In this document: positions 24,551 to 32,923 of the stretch, in pieces
Layout: each line of letters begins with the position of its first letter
Position numbering within the stretch: the stretch's first letter is position 1
DNA from: Billgrantia azerbaijanica
GTDB taxonomy: Bacteria > Pseudomonadota > Gammaproteobacteria > Pseudomonadales > Halomonadaceae
NCBI GenBank assembly: GCA_004551485.1
Contig: SBLD01000011.1
Location: 62,001 to 126,000, forward strand
DNA: 64,000 nt
Direction of reading: 5' to 3'
Translations under genes and position numbers: made by a program
The notes under the pieces: generated by a model
The model's database searches: none
What the model was told of the DNA's origin: nothing
Seen by the model: only the letters and a program-made list of their open reading frames with translations

Positions 24551-25792
24551 TCACTGCCTGGCGATGACATTGTTCATGCTGAAGGCGAGGTGCAGCGACT
24601 TGAACTTGTCCAGCGTGTGGCGATAGTAGGCCTTGTAGCCTTGGCAAAGGTAGTTGCCGTAGTGGGGCTCCGTTCCTTTCGGTTGAATCCGGTGGGCGGG
24701 GCAACCACCGTGGCAGTACTTCCGGTAGGGGCAGCGCTGGCAGTCCGATGTCAGTCGAGTCGTCTTGCTGCGTCCGAACTCGATCTGCCGTGGGCTGTCG
24801 ACCAGCGAGCCGAGCGCGGTCTCGGTCAAGTTGCCGAGCTTGTGGCTGGGATAGACGAAGTGGTCGCAGCTGTAAATGCTGCCGTCGTGCTCGGCGATCA
24901 GGTTGCGCCCGCATTGTGCGGCATTGACACAGAGGTGGGCGGTGCCGTACACCAGCGTGGCGAAGGTGGCCTCGAAATTCTGCACGGAGACGCGGCCGAT
25001 ATCCTCGGCATGCCATTCGTCGAACACCCTGTTCAAGAACTTGCCGTACTGTTCCGCTCCGACGCTGCGCTCGGAGACTTTCCGCTCGCTGCGCGACATC
25101 ATCGCCGAGCCGGGATGTGACGTCAGATCGAACAGGTCATGCTCGACGAGCGGAATGAACTGGATGTGCTCGGCGCCCAGCGCCTTCAGCTTCCGGTACA
25201 CCTTGTTCGGGTGGTCGGCGTTTCTCCGGTTGACCACGCACAGAAAGTTATGCGCGACCTCGTGCCGGCGTAGCCACTCCACACCTTTCGTGACGGCGCT
25301 ATAGGATCCCCGACCTTTCTTGTCCTTCCGGTACTGGTCGTGCAGCCGCATCGGACCATCGACGCTGATGCCGACCAGGAACCCTTCCTCCTTCAAGAAC
25401 TGTGCCCATGCCCTGTTCAGCAGGGTGCCGTTGGTCTGCAGCGCATTGGTGATCGTCATGCCGGGCCGGCGGTAGCGACGCTGAAGCGCCACCGCCTTGC
25501 GGAAGAACTCGAGCCCCATCAGCGTCGGTTCGCCCCCTTGCCAGGCGAAGTTGACTTCTCGGGTTCCCTCGGGCTGCTGCTCGATATAGCTGCGCGTCAG
25601 TCGCTCGAGAACCGCGTCGGTCATTCGAAACGAGCGACCTTTCGAGAACTGGTCCTCCTTCTTGAGGTAGAAGCAATAGTCGCAATCCAGGTTGCAGAGG
25701 GGGCCTATCGGTTTGATGAGCAGGTGGAACGGGCGTGATGCCTGCCGTGAATTCACGTGGGAATCTCCGCGGAAGTCGAGCGTTGAGCTCAT
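24551..25792 (-). CDS. Anaerobic sulfatase-maturating enzyme (radical SAM, SPASM)
   Basis: A 413-residue radical-SAM protein. Cys33, Cys37 and Cys40 in PLCNLDCDYC bind the SAM cluster, followed by AWQGGEPTLMGLEFF. The C-terminal SPASM region has the cysteines CVNAAQCGRN, SCDHFVYP and CQRCPYRKYCHGGCPAHR for two auxiliary clusters. Such enzymes oxidise the active-site Cys (or Ser) of sulfatases to formylglycine. The choline-sulfatase encoded 4 kb away has a CAPSR target and is the obvious client. The carriers for the substrate lie between them, so the genes appear to form one functional island. Confidence 0.9.
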   Translation of the reverse strand: MSSTLDFRGDSHVNSRQASRPFHLLIKPIGPLCNLDCDYCFYLKKEDQFSKGRSFRMTDAVLERLTRSYIEQQPEGTREVNFAWQGGEPTLMGLEFFRKAVALQRRYRRPGMTITNALQTNGTLLNRAWAQFLKEEGFLVGISVDGPMRLHDQYRKDKKGRGSYSAVTKGVEWLRRHEVAHNFLCVVNRRNADHPNKVYRKLKALGAEHIQFIPLVEHDLFDLTSHPGSAMMSRSERKVSERSVGAEQYGKFLNRVFDEWHAEDIGRVSVQNFEATFATLVYGTAHLCVNAAQCGRNLIAEHDGSIYSCDHFVYPSHKLGNLTETALGSLVDSPRQIEFGRSKTTRLTSDCQRCPYRKYCHGGCPAHRIQPKGTEPHYGNYLCQGYKAYYRHTLDKFKSLHLAFSMNNVIARQ

Positions 25793-25907
25793 GTTTGAGG
25801 GAGGGTTTCACTCCGGGCGGCCGTGATGGCATTACTGGCCGACATCATCAGCAACTCCGCTGTCGGTATCGGTGTGGCTGGCCATGCCCTGCGGCCAGAA
25901 GAGGGAT

Positions 25908-25948
25908 CCCCCGGACACCGCCGCCTTGCGGCCGGGCATGTCCGGGGG
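25908..25948 (-). terminator. Inverted repeat downstream of the BCCT gene
   Basis: CCCCCGGACA / TGTCCGGGGG, a perfect 10-bp stem with a 21-base GC-rich loop, lies 22 bp beyond the BCCT stop. There is no clear U-tract, so it may terminate weakly or protect the 3' end of the mRNA. Confidence 0.45.
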
Positions 25949-25969
25949 GACGTCATGATCATGACGCAA

Positions 25970-27619
25970 TCAACCTGCTGCCGGTGGTTTGCGGCGCAGC
26001 TCGCCCTTCAGCGCCTTGATGATGGTGTAGCACATCAGCAGCATCACGATGGAGAACGGAATCGCCGTCGCCGTCACCCCGGCCTGAAGCGCCGACAGGC
26101 CGCCGCCGAGCAGCAGCACGATGGCGATCAGTCCCTCCACCGTGGCCCAGAACATCCGCTGAGGCCTGGGCGCATCGATCTTGCCGCCGGCCGTGATGGT
26201 ATCGATCACCAGGGAGCCGGAATCCGACGAGGTGACGAAGAAGATCAGTGCCAGGGTGATGCCCAGGGTGGACATCAGGCCCGTCAGCGGCAGCTCGTTC
26301 AGCATCCCGAACAGCGACAACTCGGGGCTGTAGTTGTCGATCACGAAGTCCTTGACCAGGCTGCCCGCGGGGTCGGCATAGAGCTGATCGAGCGCGATGC
26401 CGCCAAAGACGCCCATCCAGATGAAGATGAACAGGCTGGGAATCAACAGCACGCAGATCACGAACTCCCGAACCGTGCGCCCGCGTGAGACCCGAGCGAT
26501 GAACATGCCGACGAAGGGTGCCCAACTGACCCACCAGGCCCAGTAGAAGACCGACCAGGCCTGACGATAGGCATCGTCGTCACGACCGAAGGGCGCCGAC
26601 AACGGGACGAACTCCGTCACATAGGTCGAAAGCCCCGTCCAGAACCCGTTCAGGCCCACCAGGGTCGGGCCGGCGAACAGCACGAAGAAGAAGAACAGCA
26701 CGGCCAGGATCATATTGATCTCGGAAAGCTTCTTCACGCCGCCCTCGAGTCCGCGCCAGACCGACACCAGTGCCACCGCCGTGACCAGCACGATGACGAT
26801 GACCTGGAAGGTGGTGCTGATATCCAGGCCAAAGACGAAATTCATCCCCGCATTGGCCTGCTGGGCACCGAGGCCGAGTGCCGTGGCCAGTCCAAACAGG
26901 GTGGAAAACACCGCCAGGATGTCGATGACATGTCCCCACCAGCCCCACACACGCTCGCCAAGAATCGGGAAAAACGCCGAACGAATGGAGAAGGGCAGGC
27001 CCTTGTTATAGGAAAAAATGGCCAGGGCCAACGCCATGACCACATAGACGGCCCAACCATGTATGCCCCAGTGCAGAAAGGTGCCGGCGATGCCCAGGGC
27101 GCTGGCGTCGTCAATGGCCGCCGGATTCAGTTCACCATCGGCCCCGAAAGGCGAGGGAATGCCCAATGGCAAGGAGACGTTGGCATGATAGACCGGCTCC
27201 AGCACACTGAAGAACAGCAGTCCGATGCCGATGCCCGCGGTGAACAGCATCGCAAACCAGGACAGGTAGCTGTGTTCCGGGCGGGCATCGGGACCCCCCA
27301 GCCTGACCGACCCATAGGGCAGGATGACGAGCGCCACACAGAACAGGATGAAGAAATCCACCACGATCATGAAATACCAGTCCAGCGTCCCGGTGGAGAA
27401 ACCGACGATGGACTGGAAAATGCTCCCCGCGCGCTCCGGAAACAACAGGGTGAGCACGATGAAGACGACCGAAGCGAGCGCCGATACGAGAAAGACCCGG
27501 TTGTGGATATCGAAGCCGATGGGGCCCAGTTGTCCCTCGATATTGTCCTGGCCGACAACATAGTCCGTTTGCATGTCACTGGTCATGGGGTGCGACGCCG
27601 AGTCGCTCGGGATAGTCAT
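25970..27619 (-). CDS. BCCT-family transporter (likely choline-O-sulfate/choline/betaine)
   Basis: A 549-residue membrane protein with 12 predicted helices. The quaternary-amine site region is visible: LHWGIHGWAVYVVMALALAIFSY (~154-176) and FYWAWWVSWAPFVGMFIARVSRGRTVREF (~350-378), the BCCT signature with its aromatic box, plus the TSSDSGSLVIDT motif. Its place between a sulfatase maturase and choline-sulfatase suggests it imports choline-O-sulfate, though it could be a general choline/betaine carrier. ATG 27619 has a strong site (AAGGAGAGGTATCTC). The short C-terminal tail lacks the long osmosensing extension of BetP. Confidence 0.88.
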   Translation of the reverse strand: MTIPSDSASHPMTSDMQTDYVVGQDNIEGQLGPIGFDIHNRVFLVSALASVVFIVLTLLFPERAGSIFQSIVGFSTGTLDWYFMIVVDFFILFCVALVILPYGSVRLGGPDARPEHSYLSWFAMLFTAGIGIGLLFFSVLEPVYHANVSLPLGIPSPFGADGELNPAAIDDASALGIAGTFLHWGIHGWAVYVVMALALAIFSYNKGLPFSIRSAFFPILGERVWGWWGHVIDILAVFSTLFGLATALGLGAQQANAGMNFVFGLDISTTFQVIVIVLVTAVALVSVWRGLEGGVKKLSEINMILAVLFFFFVLFAGPTLVGLNGFWTGLSTYVTEFVPLSAPFGRDDDAYRQAWSVFYWAWWVSWAPFVGMFIARVSRGRTVREFVICVLLIPSLFIFIWMGVFGGIALDQLYADPAGSLVKDFVIDNYSPELSLFGMLNELPLTGLMSTLGITLALIFFVTSSDSGSLVIDTITAGGKIDAPRPQRMFWATVEGLIAIVLLLGGGLSALQAGVTATAIPFSIVMLLMCYTIIKALKGELRRKPPAAG

Positions 27620-27758
27620 GAGATACCTCTCCTTATTGTAATGTTTGCGATCGTCAGGTTTTTTTGATCATGAGCGGAAGGCCTTGGCGTCATGGATGGG
27701 CGGTAGCGCTTCGCTCGTGTTCGAATGGTCTGGGGGGCATGGGGGTTTGCCTCTCATT

Positions 27759-29420
27759 TTAGATAGCCACGGCCATTGGCTTGTCATGGTGGTGAGCGTG
27801 GCCGTGGTCGACGAGACCGGCGCGTTGCAGGCGGGCCATGACGTCGGGTTTGGTCCAGGCCAGGTAGAGTCTTCCGCCACGGGCCTGGCAACGACGGGCC
27901 TGGCGCTGGAGCAGATGGATACCGCTCAGGTCGATGAAGTTGATGCCCGCCGCCAGAATCACCAGGTTGGGGCGTTCGAGGCGCTCGAGCCGTCGGGCGA
28001 CCGACTCGCAGGCGCCGAAGAACAGCGAACCGTCGATTCTGACTACCGTACAGCAGGGCTCCTCCACGGCCTGCTGGATCTCCCGGGGGGCATGTGTGAG
28101 CGGGCACTCGACCACCGGCGGGCGGGTGGTACGGCGCAGGTAGAGCGCCAGTGAGGCCAGCACGCCGAAGTAGATGGCGAATTCCAGGGCCAGCAGCAGG
28201 GTGCTGAAGAAGGTGATCAGCAAGACCGCCGTTTCCGAACGGCTGGTGATCAGCACCTCGCGGATGCCGTGCCGGTCGACCAGCTTGGCGGCGACCAGCA
28301 GCAGCAGGCCGGCCATGGCCGCCATCGGCACGTGGTGCAGCAGCGGTGCCGCCAGCAGCATGAGCGGAACGAGCAGCAGCGCCGACAGCACCGCCGCCAG
28401 CGGCGAGCAGGCCCCGGCGCTGGCGTTGAGTCCCGAGCGGGTGAACGACCCCGACGAGACATACCCGGAGAAGAAGGCGCCACCCAGATTGGACAGGCCC
28501 TGACCGATGAACTCCTGGTTGGCGTCCAGGCGCTCCCCGGCCCGCGCCGCGAAGGCCCGGGCAATTGCGGCGGCTTCGACCAGGCCCAGCAGCCCCAGGG
28601 CGATGGCGCCCGGCGTCAGCAGGCGCAGCGTGTCGAGCGAGAGATCCGGTGCCGAGAGCGGTGGCAGGCCGGCCGGCACCTCGGCGATGCGCAGGATCTC
28701 GACTTGCTCGGGGTCGAGCCAGGCGGCCAGCAGCGAGGCGGCCACGAGCGAGAGCAGCATGCCCGGCCAGCGTGGCAGCCAGCGCCGAAACGCCAGGCTG
28801 GCGGCGAGCGTGAAGCCGGCGATCAGCGCGGCATCGGGGCGGATGTCGCCGAGCCGTGCGACCAGCCGTGGCCAGATATCGAGAAACCCGCTGCTCTCCA
28901 GGGAGGCCAGCCCCAGCGCATAGGGCACCTGGCTGGTGGCGATGATCAGCGCGGCACCGGCGGTGAACCCCGTCACCACCGAGTGCGAGACGAGATCGAC
29001 CAGTACCCCCAGCCGGGCCAGGCCCAGCAACAGCTGGAAGGCGCCGGCGAGGAAGGTCAGCGTCAGCGCCAGGGTGAGGAACTCGCCGCTTCCCGCCTCG
29101 GCGAAGGGCTGCAGGGTGGCGAACAAGGCGATCGACAGGGCCGCCGTGGGACCGCTGACCATCTGCTTCGAGGCGCCGAACAGCGCCGCCAGCGCCGCCG
29201 GGACGATCGCCGTGTACAGGCCGTACTGTGGCGGCAGCCCGGCGAGCAGGGCGTAGGCCACGCCCTGCGGGACCACCAGCACGGCCCCGGTCAGGCCGGC
29301 CATGGCATCGTGGCGCAGCGCCCCGGGGGGCTGGCGGCCAAGCCAGCTCATGAAGGGCAGCCAGCGCCACTGGCTGCCCTGGGGCGGTGGCGACTTGCGA
29401 CCGGACGAGGGCATCGTCAT
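27759..29420 (-). CDS. SulP-family anion transporter with STAS domain
   Basis: A 553-residue protein. N-terminal SulP membrane domain with ~10-12 helices: GAVLVVPQGVAYALLAGLPPQYGLYTAIVP, FGASKQMVSGPTAALSI, and the later QGLSNLGGAFFSGYVSSGSFTRSGLN. The C-terminal STAS domain (~430-540) has VVRIDGSLFFGAC and NFIDLSGIHLL. It moves sulfate or a related anion. Its ATG overlaps the choline-sulfatase stop (ATGA), so it probably handles the sulfate released from choline-O-sulfate, or co-imports a substrate. The extreme C-terminus is His-rich (HGHAHHHD). Confidence 0.88.
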   Translation of the reverse strand: MTMPSSGRKSPPPQGSQWRWLPFMSWLGRQPPGALRHDAMAGLTGAVLVVPQGVAYALLAGLPPQYGLYTAIVPAALAALFGASKQMVSGPTAALSIALFATLQPFAEAGSGEFLTLALTLTFLAGAFQLLLGLARLGVLVDLVSHSVVTGFTAGAALIIATSQVPYALGLASLESSGFLDIWPRLVARLGDIRPDAALIAGFTLAASLAFRRWLPRWPGMLLSLVAASLLAAWLDPEQVEILRIAEVPAGLPPLSAPDLSLDTLRLLTPGAIALGLLGLVEAAAIARAFAARAGERLDANQEFIGQGLSNLGGAFFSGYVSSGSFTRSGLNASAGACSPLAAVLSALLLVPLMLLAAPLLHHVPMAAMAGLLLLVAAKLVDRHGIREVLITSRSETAVLLITFFSTLLLALEFAIYFGVLASLALYLRRTTRPPVVECPLTHAPREIQQAVEEPCCTVVRIDGSLFFGACESVARRLERLERPNLVILAAGINFIDLSGIHLLQRQARRCQARGGRLYLAWTKPDVMARLQRAGLVDHGHAHHHDKPMAVAI

Positions 29421-30964
29421 CCGCGGTCGGCGGACGCTGTCGGGAAGCGGGCCCGCGCCTCGAGGTCGTCGAGGTCGATGGTGTTGCGCATGTACTGGGT
29501 GCTGGCATCGAACCAGGGCTGATGGTCCCAGGGCGTCACTTGGCCCTTCATGTTCGCGCGGGCGACCAGCTTGCGGCGACGCTGGCTGGCGATCACCGCG
29601 TCGTGCAGCGCCTGGGTATCCCAGCGCCGGGTGACCTCGTCGCGGAACTGCTTGCGCAGGTCCTGGTATTCGGGGGCCTCGGCCAGGTTGGTCAGCTCCC
29701 GGGGATCGGCCTCGAGGTCGAATAGCTGGTCGGGGTCCGGCGCGGAGTGAACGAACTTGTAGCGTCCCCGGCGAATCATCAGCAGCGGGGCGATGGCGCC
29801 TTCCCCGCAGTATTCGCCGATCACCTCGTCGTGGCCGCCCTCTCCGGTCAGGTGGGGAATCAGGCTGCGACCGTCGATGGGCACGGCGTACTCCGGGGCC
29901 TCGCCGTCGTTGGCCAGCTCGGCGAAGGTCGGCAGCAGGTCCATGGTGGACACCGACTGGCTGACCCGACCGGCGGCGAAGCGATCCGGCGCATGGACGA
30001 TCATCGGCACCCGGGCAGAGCCCTCGAACCAGCTCATCTTGTACCACAGGCCACGCTCGCCGAGCATGTCGCCATGGTCGCCGGAGAAGACGATGATGGT
30101 GTTCTCGTCCAGCCCGGTCTCTTCGAGCGCCTTGAGCACCTTGCCGAGCTGATCGTCGACATAGCTGATGGCCCCGTAGTAGGCGTGGCGCGCATTGCAG
30201 ATCTGCGCGTCGCTGACGGTGTCCTCGTCGCACTGGTAGACGTGGCGCAGGCGCCGGGAGTGGGGGTCCATCAGTTCCCGGGAGTAGGGCACGCGGGGCA
30301 TGTCGATGTCGTCATGGTCGTAGCGGTCCCAGTATTCCTGCGGGATGGTGTAGGGGTCGTGCGGGTGGGTCAGCGAGACCGTCAGACAGAACGGGCGCTC
30401 CCGGTCACTGCGTGCCTGGTTGTTGCGAGCGTAGTCGTAGAGGAAGCGCTGGGCGCGGAAGGTCACCTCGTCGTCGAAGTCGAGCTGGTTGGAACGCACG
30501 CAGGGCCCGGCCTGGGTGACCGACGACATGTTGTGGTAGTAGCTCGGGCGCTCCTCGAAGTCCTCCCAGTCGACGTGCCAGCCGAAGTCGGCCGGGTAGA
30601 TGTCGGTGGTCAGGCGTTGCTCGAAGCCGTGGAGCTGGTCCGGGCCGCAGAAGTGCATCTTGCCGGACAAGGCGGTGAGGTAACCGGCATCGCGCAGATA
30701 GTGGGCGTAGGTCGGCGTATCGGCGGCCAACTCGGCGGCATTGTCGAACGCGCCGATCCGCGATGGCAACTGGCCGGCCATCAGCGTGAAACGCGAGGGC
30801 GCGCACAGCGGGCTGTTGCAATAGGCCGAGTCGAAGACCACGCCTTCCGCTGCCAGGCGCGACAGGTGGGGCGTCTTGACGACCGGGTGGCCGTAGAAGG
30901 GCAGCGAGGGGACGGCCATCTGATCGGCCATCAGGAAGAGGATGTTGGGGCGCTTGCGCGTCAT
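29417..30964 (-). CDS. betC: Choline-sulfatase
   Basis: A 515-residue type I sulfatase that splits choline-O-sulfate to choline and sulfate. Cys54 in CAPSR is the formylglycine site; metal and substrate motifs follow in NILFLMADQM (N-terminus), SGKMHFCGPDQLHGFEQRLTT and FSGDHGDMLGERGLWYK. The C-terminus (DASTQYMRNTIDLDDLEARARFP) is characteristic of BetC rather than aryl- or polysaccharide sulfatases. No signal peptide is seen, so it acts in the cytoplasm, which requires import of the ester. ATG 30964 follows GGGAGGCCCC. It is the first gene of a unit with SulP and probably BCCT, divergent from its LysR regulator. Confidence 0.92.
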   Translation of the reverse strand: MTRKRPNILFLMADQMAVPSLPFYGHPVVKTPHLSRLAAEGVVFDSAYCNSPLCAPSRFTLMAGQLPSRIGAFDNAAELAADTPTYAHYLRDAGYLTALSGKMHFCGPDQLHGFEQRLTTDIYPADFGWHVDWEDFEERPSYYHNMSSVTQAGPCVRSNQLDFDDEVTFRAQRFLYDYARNNQARSDRERPFCLTVSLTHPHDPYTIPQEYWDRYDHDDIDMPRVPYSRELMDPHSRRLRHVYQCDEDTVSDAQICNARHAYYGAISYVDDQLGKVLKALEETGLDENTIIVFSGDHGDMLGERGLWYKMSWFEGSARVPMIVHAPDRFAAGRVSQSVSTMDLLPTFAELANDGEAPEYAVPIDGRSLIPHLTGEGGHDEVIGEYCGEGAIAPLLMIRRGRYKFVHSAPDPDQLFDLEADPRELTNLAEAPEYQDLRKQFRDEVTRRWDTQALHDAVIASQRRRKLVARANMKGQVTPWDHQPWFDASTQYMRNTIDLDDLEARARFPTASADRG

Positions 30965-30975
30965 GGGGCCTCCCG

Positions 30976-31013
30976 TTGTTGTAGCGACGACTTGTTGTAG
31001 CGACGAGTCGTCG
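30976..31013. promoter_or_regulatory. Direct repeat plus palindrome in the betC-LysR gap
   Basis: TTGTTGTAGCGACGA occurs twice with a 16-bp period (30976-30990 and 30992-31006). The second copy merges into CGACGA-G-TCGTCG (31001-31013). It lies 12-50 bp before the betC ATG on one side and about 120 bp before the LysR start on the other. It may be the LysR operator, although the classical T-N11-A box is not obvious. Confidence 0.5.
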
Positions 31014-31130
31014 ATGCGTGCGGTGGATGCAGGCTCGAGTCGAGCCGTGACTGGCTGTCGCAACAGTCTCTCTGCTAATCTCAGACCCTGTAAACTCGCT
31101 GGATTTTTATGGGAGGCATTAGTCTGTCTA

Positions 31131-32045
31131 ATGTCGTGGATAGCCAGGGCGGCGTCGCCCAACAGTCTGCGGGTGTTCGAGGCGGCGGCTCGCCATCTGA
31201 GCTTCACCGCCGCGGCACGCGAACTGCGCTCGACCCAGTCGGCCGTCAGCCAGCAGATCCGTACCCTGGAAGAGAACCTCGGCTTGGCGTTGTTCGAGCG
31301 GATCTACCGTGGGGTGAGGTTGACCGAGGCGGGACAGGCGTTGTTCGTCAGCGTGCAGGAGGGCTTCGCGACCATCGATCGCACGATCGACCGTCTCCAG
31401 CACAGGCATCGCCACCCGCACGTGAACATCCTCACCGACTTTTCGTTCGCGGCGTATTGGCTGATGCCACGTCTGCCTCGCTTCCGTGAACTGCATCCGG
31501 ATATCGACGTGCGCATCGTCACCAACCAGGGCGTGCTCGACTGGCGGGCCCAGGAAGTCGACATTGCGATCATGTTCTGCGACGAGCGTGCCCTCGCCAG
31601 CGGCATTCCCCTGCTGCTCAATGAAGACGTCTTCCCGGTCTGCAGCCCAGGTTTCCTGCAGCGATATGGCCCCGTCGACGATCTCGAGGCCCTCAGCAAG
31701 GCACCGCTCTTGACGTTGACCGCCGATCAAGGACAGAGCTGGCTGGACTGGCCGAGCTACTTCGAACAGCTGGCGGGCGTCAATTACCTGGAGTCGTCGG
31801 AACTGACGTTCAACAACTACACGCTGCTGATCCAGGCGGCGATCGCTGGCCAGGGCATCGCCATGGGGTGGCGAGGCCTGGTCGACGATATGCTCGACAA
31901 TGGCATGCTGGTTGGCTTGCCAGAGTTGGGGCTGTGCACGCAGCGAGGGTACGGGCTGATCGATGGCAGGCCGGAGGTGGCCGGTGAGGCGAAGCAGGCC
32001 CTGCAGGCCTGGGTGCTGGACTGTGCGTCGGCAGGGGCGGCGTAA
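31131..32045 (+). CDS. LysR-family choline-sulfate utilisation regulator
   Basis: A 304-residue LysR protein: winged helix SLRVFEAAARHLSFTAAARELRSTQSAVSQQIRTLEENLGLALF at about residues 10-53, then an effector-binding domain. It is divergent from betC, the arrangement known for the choline-sulfate utilisation factor family, so it most likely activates betC and the carriers in response to choline-O-sulfate or choline. The ATG at 31131 matches the normal LysR N-terminus; the GGGAGG 14 bases upstream is slightly far for a ribosome site. Confidence 0.85.
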   Translation: MSWIARAASPNSLRVFEAAARHLSFTAAARELRSTQSAVSQQIRTLEENLGLALFERIYRGVRLTEAGQALFVSVQEGFATIDRTIDRLQHRHRHPHVNILTDFSFAAYWLMPRLPRFRELHPDIDVRIVTNQGVLDWRAQEVDIAIMFCDERALASGIPLLLNEDVFPVCSPGFLQRYGPVDDLEALSKAPLLTLTADQGQSWLDWPSYFEQLAGVNYLESSELTFNNYTLLIQAAIAGQGIAMGWRGLVDDMLDNGMLVGLPELGLCTQRGYGLIDGRPEVAGEAKQALQAWVLDCASAGAA

Positions 32046-32056
32046 GCCAAGGGAGG

Positions 32057-32084
32057 GCCGGCCGGGGCCGAGGCCCCGGCCGGC
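32057..32084. terminator. Bidirectional terminator hairpin
   Basis: A perfect 13-bp GC stem (GCCGGCCGGGGCC / GGCCCCGGCCGGC) with a GA loop separates the convergent LysR gene and the small exported-protein gene. It has no long U-tract on either side. Confidence 0.6.
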
Positions 32085-32092
32085 TGACGCCA

Positions 32093-32344
32093 TCAGATAC
32101 CGAGACGTTCCTTGGCCTGGTTGAGCAGGTTCACGGACTCGTCATGGTTGCCCGCCTGGTGGGCCTCCTCGCCGCGGGCGCGCAGGTCGCGGACTTCCTC
32201 GAGGGTGGCCTCATCGAGCTCGGCGACCACGGCCTGGTCTTGCAGGGCCTGGTCGATCTCGCCCATCAGGGACGGACACATGTTCGCCCAGGCGAAGGTG
32301 GTCAGCAGCATGAAGCCCAGGGCGACGAACGCTTGCTTGATCAT
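32093..32344 (-). CDS. Small exported helical protein, unknown function
   Basis: 83 residues: a signal peptide (MIKQAFVALGFMLLTTFAWA, cleavage after AWA) and a 63-residue, strongly helical, acidic mature part (EIDQALQDQAVVAELDEATLEEVRDLRARGEEAHQAGNHDESVNLLNQAKERLGI). It may be a short TPR-like or helical-hairpin protein. I cannot name the family. Transcribed alone, away from the glycolate genes. Confidence 0.65.
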   Translation of the reverse strand: MIKQAFVALGFMLLTTFAWANMCPSLMGEIDQALQDQAVVAELDEATLEEVRDLRARGEEAHQAGNHDESVNLLNQAKERLGI

Positions 32345-32500
32345 CTCGGGTAGCCTCCCGATCCGGGTCTTTGGGGTGGGCGTGGTCGGTCCGCGAGTCG
32401 GTACTGCTACTCCCGGCCTCGCGATGACCGGCCGCGGACACCGCTAAGTGTAGTGCGCCGCGGCCGGCCGTGCCGGCCCGAGTCGGTGGCCCCGGTCGCC

Positions 32501-32902
32501 TCAGCCGAGGGCGGCGATGGCGGCCTTGGCGATCTGCACGTCCTGGTCGGGCTTGACCCCGGAGACGCCCACGGTGCCGGCCATCTGACCCTCGACCAGC
32601 ACCGGCACGCCGCCGGACAGCAGGCCCTGCAGCGGCACCGAGAGGAAGGCGTCGCGGCCACCGTTGATCATCTCCTCGAAGAGCTGGGTTTCGCGGGCGC
32701 CTAGGGCGGCACTGCGCGCCTTCTCGGTGGCGATGCCCACGGTCATGGCCGGTGCGCCGTCGAGGCGGCGCAGGCCGAGCAGGTGGCCGCCGTCGTCGGC
32801 CACGGCGATGGTCACCTTCCAGCCGTTGGCCTCGGCTTCCTGCTGGGCGGCGTCGAGGAGGGCGTTGACCTCGCTGAGGGTCAGTACGGGCTTGGTGTTC
32901 AT
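32501..32902 (-). CDS. glcG: GlcG/HbpS-like protein of the glycolate operon
   Basis: A 133-residue protein of the GlcG/HbpS (heme-degrading domain) family: LSEVNALLDAAQQEAEANGWKVTIAVADDGGHLLGLRRLDGAPAMT and GVPVLVEGQMAGTVGVSG. The role in glycolate use is not established. It is last in the glcDEFG order, 21 bp after glcF. Confidence 0.85.
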   Translation of the reverse strand: MNTKPVLTLSEVNALLDAAQQEAEANGWKVTIAVADDGGHLLGLRRLDGAPAMTVGIATEKARSAALGARETQLFEEMINGGRDAFLSVPLQGLLSGGVPVLVEGQMAGTVGVSGVKPDQDVQIAKAAIAALG

Positions 32903-32923
32903 CAGGGACTCCTTCAGGGTGAA

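Noticed and set aside
25793-25830. Possible truncated fifth copy of the structured repeat (GAGGGAGGGTTTCAC)
   Set aside because: Only about 15 bases resemble the 3' part of the element; no stems can be formed.
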